A DNA stretch of 43,353 nucleotides from a virus, in IMG/VR virus record IMGVR_UViG_3300045921_000562, positions 1-43,353 of that record, one strand, 5' to 3'. Each line of letters begins with the position of its first letter. Position 1 is the stretch's first letter. The notes under the pieces are model-generated. The model was not told the DNA's origin. It ran no database searches and worked only from the letters and a program-made list of their open reading frames with translations. A program made the translations under genes and the position numbers. This document shows, piece by piece, positions 40,743 to 43,353 of this stretch.

Positions 40743-41246
40743 ATGAATGTAAAAGTTTCAATTCTTTTTTCTAAAAACCACAAGGTCGGGTCCAAGATCA
40801 TCGCACAGGGAACAAAGCATCTAGATAAAGACCTTTCTTCTAAAGGCATGGCTACAAGCCACGTAGCTATACTGGTTGACGACAGGTGGGTGCATGAATC
40901 CACGCTAGAAAGCGGTATAAGGGTTATATCCTACAATAAGTGGCTTGATATCAATCAGGAAGTCGCCAAAGTCCCATACTGCAATATTGAATACTCTGTG
41001 ATAAAAAAACATTTCAAAAATCTTAAAAACAAAAAATATGACTGGTTAGGTGTAGCATACCTGGGTTTTTGGATAGGAATAAAATTACTCATTCCTTTTG
41101 TAAAAATTCCAGAAAACAACGCTATGGAATGCCCTTCTAAGTATTTCTGCTGCGAAGTCGTTGGCGAACTTATTGACAAAAATTTGGACATGAAGTCGCC
41201 CATCGAAGTGTTACGCCTAGTCCTTAGTGGCAACCATAATAGCTGA
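40743..41246 (+). CDS. permuted papain-like (YiiX/NlpC-P60-like) hydrolase candidate
   Basis: A 167-residue protein. ATG 40743, one base after the upstream stop, is preferred to TTG 40719. The order of motifs fits a circularly permuted papain-like amidase: ATSHVAILVDD (His40), then WVHESTLESG (Glu52), then YFCCEVVGELIDK (Cys136 or Cys137), with a helix PIEVLRLVLS at the end. A hydrophobic stretch around 104-121 may bind membrane. It could cut a peptide or lipid-linked amide and may act in lysis or entry. Its 3' end overlaps the convergent transglycosylase by 30 bases. Confidence 0.65.
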   Translation: MNVKVSILFSKNHKVGSKIIAQGTKHLDKDLSSKGMATSHVAILVDDRWVHESTLESGIRVISYNKWLDINQEVAKVPYCNIEYSVIKKHFKNLKNKKYDWLGVAYLGFWIGIKLLIPFVKIPENNAMECPSKYFCCEVVGELIDKNLDMKSPIEVLRLVLSGNHNS

Positions 41247-41699
41247 CTCGTCTAAACAGCTAAGCTTTATTTGTGCCTTAGACCCCTGCGGAGCATTGTC
41301 TTTTACTTTTTTTACATATTTCCAATTAAAAGGAATTCCTGGATATTTAGAGCTTTCCTTGAAGCTACCTGCATTATAGGCTGCTACGGCCTTACAGGCG
41401 TCGTCTTGATATCTCTGGAGCTGATACTTTAGGTAGAGAGCAGCAACCTTGGCATTGTTTCTAATCTTCCTCATGTCGTCTTTTGTAAATTGTTGTATGT
41501 ACTGTTTTTTGTGTACCTTGCCCATCCACCTAGCAGTTTCAAGCTTAACCTGACAAACTCCATAACTGGGAGTGCCGCCATCATTTAAGACGTCAACATT
41601 CTGTAGGTTGGTTTCTGTCATGCATACTGCAATCAGTAGGCCTGGGGGTATGCCAACCATCTTTGCCGTAGTAGTGAGAATTGAAATAATTTCACCCAT
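41217..41699 (-). CDS. lytic transglycosylase (SLT/GH23-like)
   Basis: A 160-residue enzyme that cleaves the MurNAc-GlcNAc bond of peptidoglycan with formation of an anhydro end. The catalytic Glu is in VCMTETN (about residue 29). Substrate motifs are SYGVCQVKLETARW and, later, AVAAYNAGSF, the usual GH23 order. There is no signal peptide, so release would need a holin or membrane partner. No ribosome site precedes ATG 41699, but a promoter starts transcription near the ATG. It lies next to two small membrane proteins at 41763-42460. Confidence 0.82.
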   Translation of the reverse strand: MGEIISILTTTAKMVGIPPGLLIAVCMTETNLQNVDVLNDGGTPSYGVCQVKLETARWMGKVHKKQYIQQFTKDDMRKIRNNAKVAALYLKYQLQRYQDDACKAVAAYNAGSFKESSKYPGIPFNWKYVKKVKDNAPQGSKAQIKLSCLDESAIMVATKD

Positions 41700-41705
41700 A
41701 GACTA

Positions 41706-41734
41706 ATGATAGCATCTATGGGATGGTCGGTCAA
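41706..41734 (-). promoter_or_regulatory. sigma70-type promoter for transglycosylase; leaderless start
   Basis: On the minus strand, TTGACC (41734-41729), a 17-base spacer and TATCAT (41711-41706). Transcription would begin about 7 bases later, at or next to ATG 41699. The absence of a ribosome site fits a leaderless mRNA. Confidence 0.5.
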
Positions 41735-41762
41735 CGTTTTTAAACTTAATAAAATCAAATAC

Positions 41763-42152
41763 TTAGCGATTAATTTGACCTGCGGCCCATACTGATACAA
41801 CAGTCATGATAACCCCAAGACCAAATGAAGTCCACCTGTCAGTCGCCTTAAGGCTCTCGTATGTTTGCAGCCTGTCATTTAATTTAAAAGAAGTGTCCAT
41901 CCATAGCTGCGCCCTATCATCGTACCTGGTTATCATCAAATCCTTAAGCTCAAGTTTTTTCTCAAGGCCCAGGATTCTTTCTTCCATGATAGAAACACTG
42001 TTTATGGCCTTACCTGCTTCTATGTGGCAGGCCCGACTGTAGGTGAACGATCCATCTGGGTTAGATCTGATGTCTTTGGAGAAATCACAAGAAGCGTAAG
42101 CTAGTGAAGTAAAAAGAAAAAATGTGAAAGCTGTAAATATTTTAAATATCAT
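41763..42152 (-). CDS. secreted coiled-coil protein with C-terminal membrane segment
   Basis: A 129-residue protein. An N-terminal signal sequence (FKIFTAFTFFLFTSLAYA) could be cut before SCDF; a lipobox is not clear. The middle is a coiled coil (SVSIMEERILGLEKKLELKD) and the C-terminus a membrane span (FGLGVIMTVVSVWAAG). It overlaps 42149-42460 by ATGA, so the two are translationally coupled. Together with the transglycosylase it forms a likely lysis cassette; spanin- or holin-accessory roles are inferences. Confidence 0.65.
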   Translation of the reverse strand: MIFKIFTAFTFFLFTSLAYASCDFSKDIRSNPDGSFTYSRACHIEAGKAINSVSIMEERILGLEKKLELKDLMITRYDDRAQLWMDTSFKLNDRLQTYESLKATDRWTSFGLGVIMTVVSVWAAGQINR

Positions 42153-42460
42153 TTTTTTCTCTTATGCCAGTTTTCATCTACGCTGTTTCTTACATCCTGT
42201 AGATGTTTTTTCAAATCATTGTCTTTGCTGGAGATTTCATCTATTTTTTTCTTATAGCCATCAATCTCATCCAATAGCTTCTTGTCCTTTGCAGAACTAT
42301 CTGAAAGCAGTTTTCTGGCTGAGGATGCAAGCCAAGATCTTGCTGCAGAAGAGAAAAGGCTTATGAGGATTAGCACCACTGCTGGTACAATAAGGAGTAG
42401 CAGTAGCAAGTAATACAGGAGAGGTTTTTTGTTTTTATACTCTAAAATTTTATCTATCAT
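42149..42460 (-). CDS. single-span membrane coiled-coil protein (spanin-like)
   Basis: A 103-residue protein. An N-terminal transmembrane helix (PLLYYLLLLLLIVPAVVLIL) is followed by a long charged coiled coil (DEIDGYKKKIDEISSKDNDL). This layout matches inner-membrane spanins, which span the periplasm, but a partner lipoprotein is uncertain. A -10 TATAAT on the minus strand (42496-42491) lies about 30 bases upstream. It overlaps the next gene by ATGA. Confidence 0.65.
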   Translation of the reverse strand: MIDKILEYKNKKPLLYYLLLLLLIVPAVVLILISLFSSAARSWLASSARKLLSDSSAKDKKLLDEIDGYKKKIDEISSKDNDLKKHLQDVRNSVDENWHKRKK

Positions 42461-42479
42461 GTAAAAATTACACTTTCTC

Positions 42480-42617
42480 TATACATTAGCATTATACATT
42501 AAACATTTAGCAGATACTATACATCAAATGATATCATAAAAAATAACAAATGTCCCAAAAAATAGCAAAAAAAGTTAACAATTGACAAAATATTTTTTTA
42601 GTGCAAATATACATGCT
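42480..42617. promoter_or_regulatory. divergent promoter region with TATACAT repeats
   Basis: The 157-base intergenic region between 42460 (-) and 42618 (+) has four TATACAT words: TATACATTA at 42480 and 42493, TATACATCA at 42518 and TATACATGC at 42608. Also present are the minus-strand TATAAT and, on the plus strand, TTGACA (42582-42587) with a weak -10 AAATAT (42605-42610). The repeats may be operator sites (inference). No gene lies in the region. Confidence 0.4.
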
Positions 42618-43094
42618 ATGAAAGTACTTTTTCTTGGGCAAAATCCCTCCTCTGCTGCACCCAATTCGGTATTCGTAGGCACAAAATCAGGTATTTTGTT
42701 GCAAAAACTGATAGAGGATGCAAAAATTCCTATGCAGGATATATCGTTTGCTAACTGTTTGGCTACCCCATCCTCAAAACCATTGCCAAGATCAATGTTT
42801 GATAAAAAAGGTAAGGAATCAAGCTTTGCTCTGTTTCTTCTTAATTTCGACCTGGTTTATGTTTGTGGTTCCATGGCTAAGGTAGCTATTGATAGGGCTA
42901 GGAATCATCATTTTCTGGGTAGGATAGTTTTTGTCGAGATACCGCATCCTTCGCCCAGAAATAGATTTTGGAACGATAAAGATTCTTTTAATAAGGTTTC
43001 GGATATGATAAGGTTGGGATATGAAAGCGCTGTTACTAAAAAGATGGAAAAAATTTCAAAAAGGAAGCATCCACAGCATATTGTCGATAGATGA
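42618..43094 (+). CDS. uracil-DNA-glycosylase-like protein
   Basis: A 158-residue protein. ATG 42618 is preferred to TTG 42582, which is part of the -35 box. Two motifs of the uracil-DNA glycosylase superfamily are seen: LFLGQNPSSAAPN (residues 4-16) and IPHPSPRNRFW (residues 108-118), with a middle YVCGSMAKVAI. This fold removes or recognises damaged bases, but which base is acted on cannot be told. The start has no ribosome site and is 8 bases after a weak -10, as at 41699, so a leaderless transcript is possible. It may also be a DNA-modification protein of the same fold. Confidence 0.65.
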   Translation: MKVLFLGQNPSSAAPNSVFVGTKSGILLQKLIEDAKIPMQDISFANCLATPSSKPLPRSMFDKKGKESSFALFLLNFDLVYVCGSMAKVAIDRARNHHFLGRIVFVEIPHPSPRNRFWNDKDSFNKVSDMIRLGYESAVTKKMEKISKRKHPQHIVDR

Positions 43095-43242
43095 AACCTT
43101 CTACAAGGGTTCCTCCTACACATGTGTCGTGGTTAAACACTCCGGGAATGAAAATTTGGTGGACAAAATACCTCTACATTTTGTACAAATTTTACTTTCC
43201 AGCCATACTCCTGAGCATAGCTTGAAGGTGAGTAAGAGATGA
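43021..43242 (+). CDS. small hypothetical protein overlapping UDG-like gene
   Basis: A 73-residue frame from ATG 43021, overlapping the end of the glycosylase-like gene by 74 bases. AAGG precedes it. Its stop overlaps the next start (ATGA), and the part beyond 43094 (YKGSSYTCVVVKHSGNENLV) has protein-like content. A shorter start at TTG 43081 would avoid the overlap. Function unknown. Confidence 0.55.
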   Translation: MKALLLKRWKKFQKGSIHSILSIDETFYKGSSYTCVVVKHSGNENLVDKIPLHFVQILLSSHTPEHSLKVSKR

Positions 43243-43353
43243 AGATCAACGTAAAGAAATACAAGAAGACTCTCGATAGGTTTAAGCACAGGATGTCTCA
43301 GATCGAGGAAGGTAAAAGGGATAAAAGTGTAGCCAATATGTCATTTATCACAC
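43239..43353 (+). CDS. partial CDS at window end
   Basis: A frame from ATG 43239 (overlapping the upstream stop as ATGA) runs open to the last base. The first 38 residues are basic and helical (MKINVKKYKKTLDRFKHRMS). Too little is present to name a family. Confidence 0.6.
   Translation, partial: MKINVKKYKKTLDRFKHRMSQIEEGKRDKSVANMSFIT

Noticed and set aside
1-43353. CRISPR array, integrase, transposase or attachment site
   Set aside because: No regular direct repeats with spacers, recombinase motifs or terminal inverted repeats were seen on either strand.

Overview
The window is a stretch of a large tailed-phage genome with a contractile tail (myovirus type). It carries a large terminase, portal, MuF-like head protein, prohead protease, scaffold, HK97-type major capsid protein, tail sheath, tail tube, structural and fibre-like proteins, and lysis genes. 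No host gene, integrase or replication origin is visible. The host cannot be named from the sequence; a lytic transglycosylase next to small membrane/coiled-coil proteins suggests a Gram-negative host.

Layout. 1-7881 (+): terminase C-terminus, a structural protein, portal flanked on both sides by paralogous nucleases, an acidic Gln-rich protein, a MuF-like protein and an M15 peptidase. 7913-7989: tRNA(CAU) with its own promoter. 8211-15188 (-): Nudix hydrolase, two multidomain 'cargo' proteins, a third repeat nuclease and two connector-like proteins. 15311-15952 (+): thymidylate kinase. 16012-30514 (-): an orphan reading-frame remnant, a nuclease-GNAT gene, tail tube, sheath and a tightly packed, mostly overlapping chain of head, neck and internal-protein genes. 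That chain includes a minimal GGDEF/mCpol-like polymerase, a DUF6321 protein with an ADP-ribosyltransferase-like tail, and a prohead protease fused to a zincin-like domain. 30725-33372 (+): small head protein, scaffold, major capsid protein, terminator. 33514-35067 (+): second nuclease-GNAT gene. 35136-40741 (+): structural, fibre or baseplate-like proteins. 40743-42460: papain-like hydrolase (+), then lytic transglycosylase and two small membrane proteins (-). 42618-43353 (+): uracil-DNA-glycosylase-like protein, a small protein and a partial gene.

How the parts work together. The head genes supply terminase, portal, scaffold, protease and capsid; the sheath and tube form the contractile tail. 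Many proteins from the head chain are basic, disordered and mosaic. They share two short motifs: 'KSE', concentrated in the scaffold and at domain boundaries, and an amphipathic 'L(K/R)xF(M/I/L)xK' helix. The most economical reading (inference) is that KSE marks cleavage by the prohead protease and the helix targets cargo into the prohead, comparable in logic to the T4 internal proteins and Alt.

Most unusual elements. (1) Three nucleases built from 4, 5 or 7 copies of a ~48-residue W...EW...Y.AA..G....HM repeat in front of one conserved Vsr/PD-(D/E)XK-like domain. (2) A second nuclease family fused to a GNAT-like domain. (3) A catalytically intact-looking mCpol/GGDEF palm with a long acidic tail inside a virion gene cluster. 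(4) The proposed protease/cargo code. (5) A recurrent (C/T)AATCTTWA element just upstream of many genes, a candidate phage-specific promoter.
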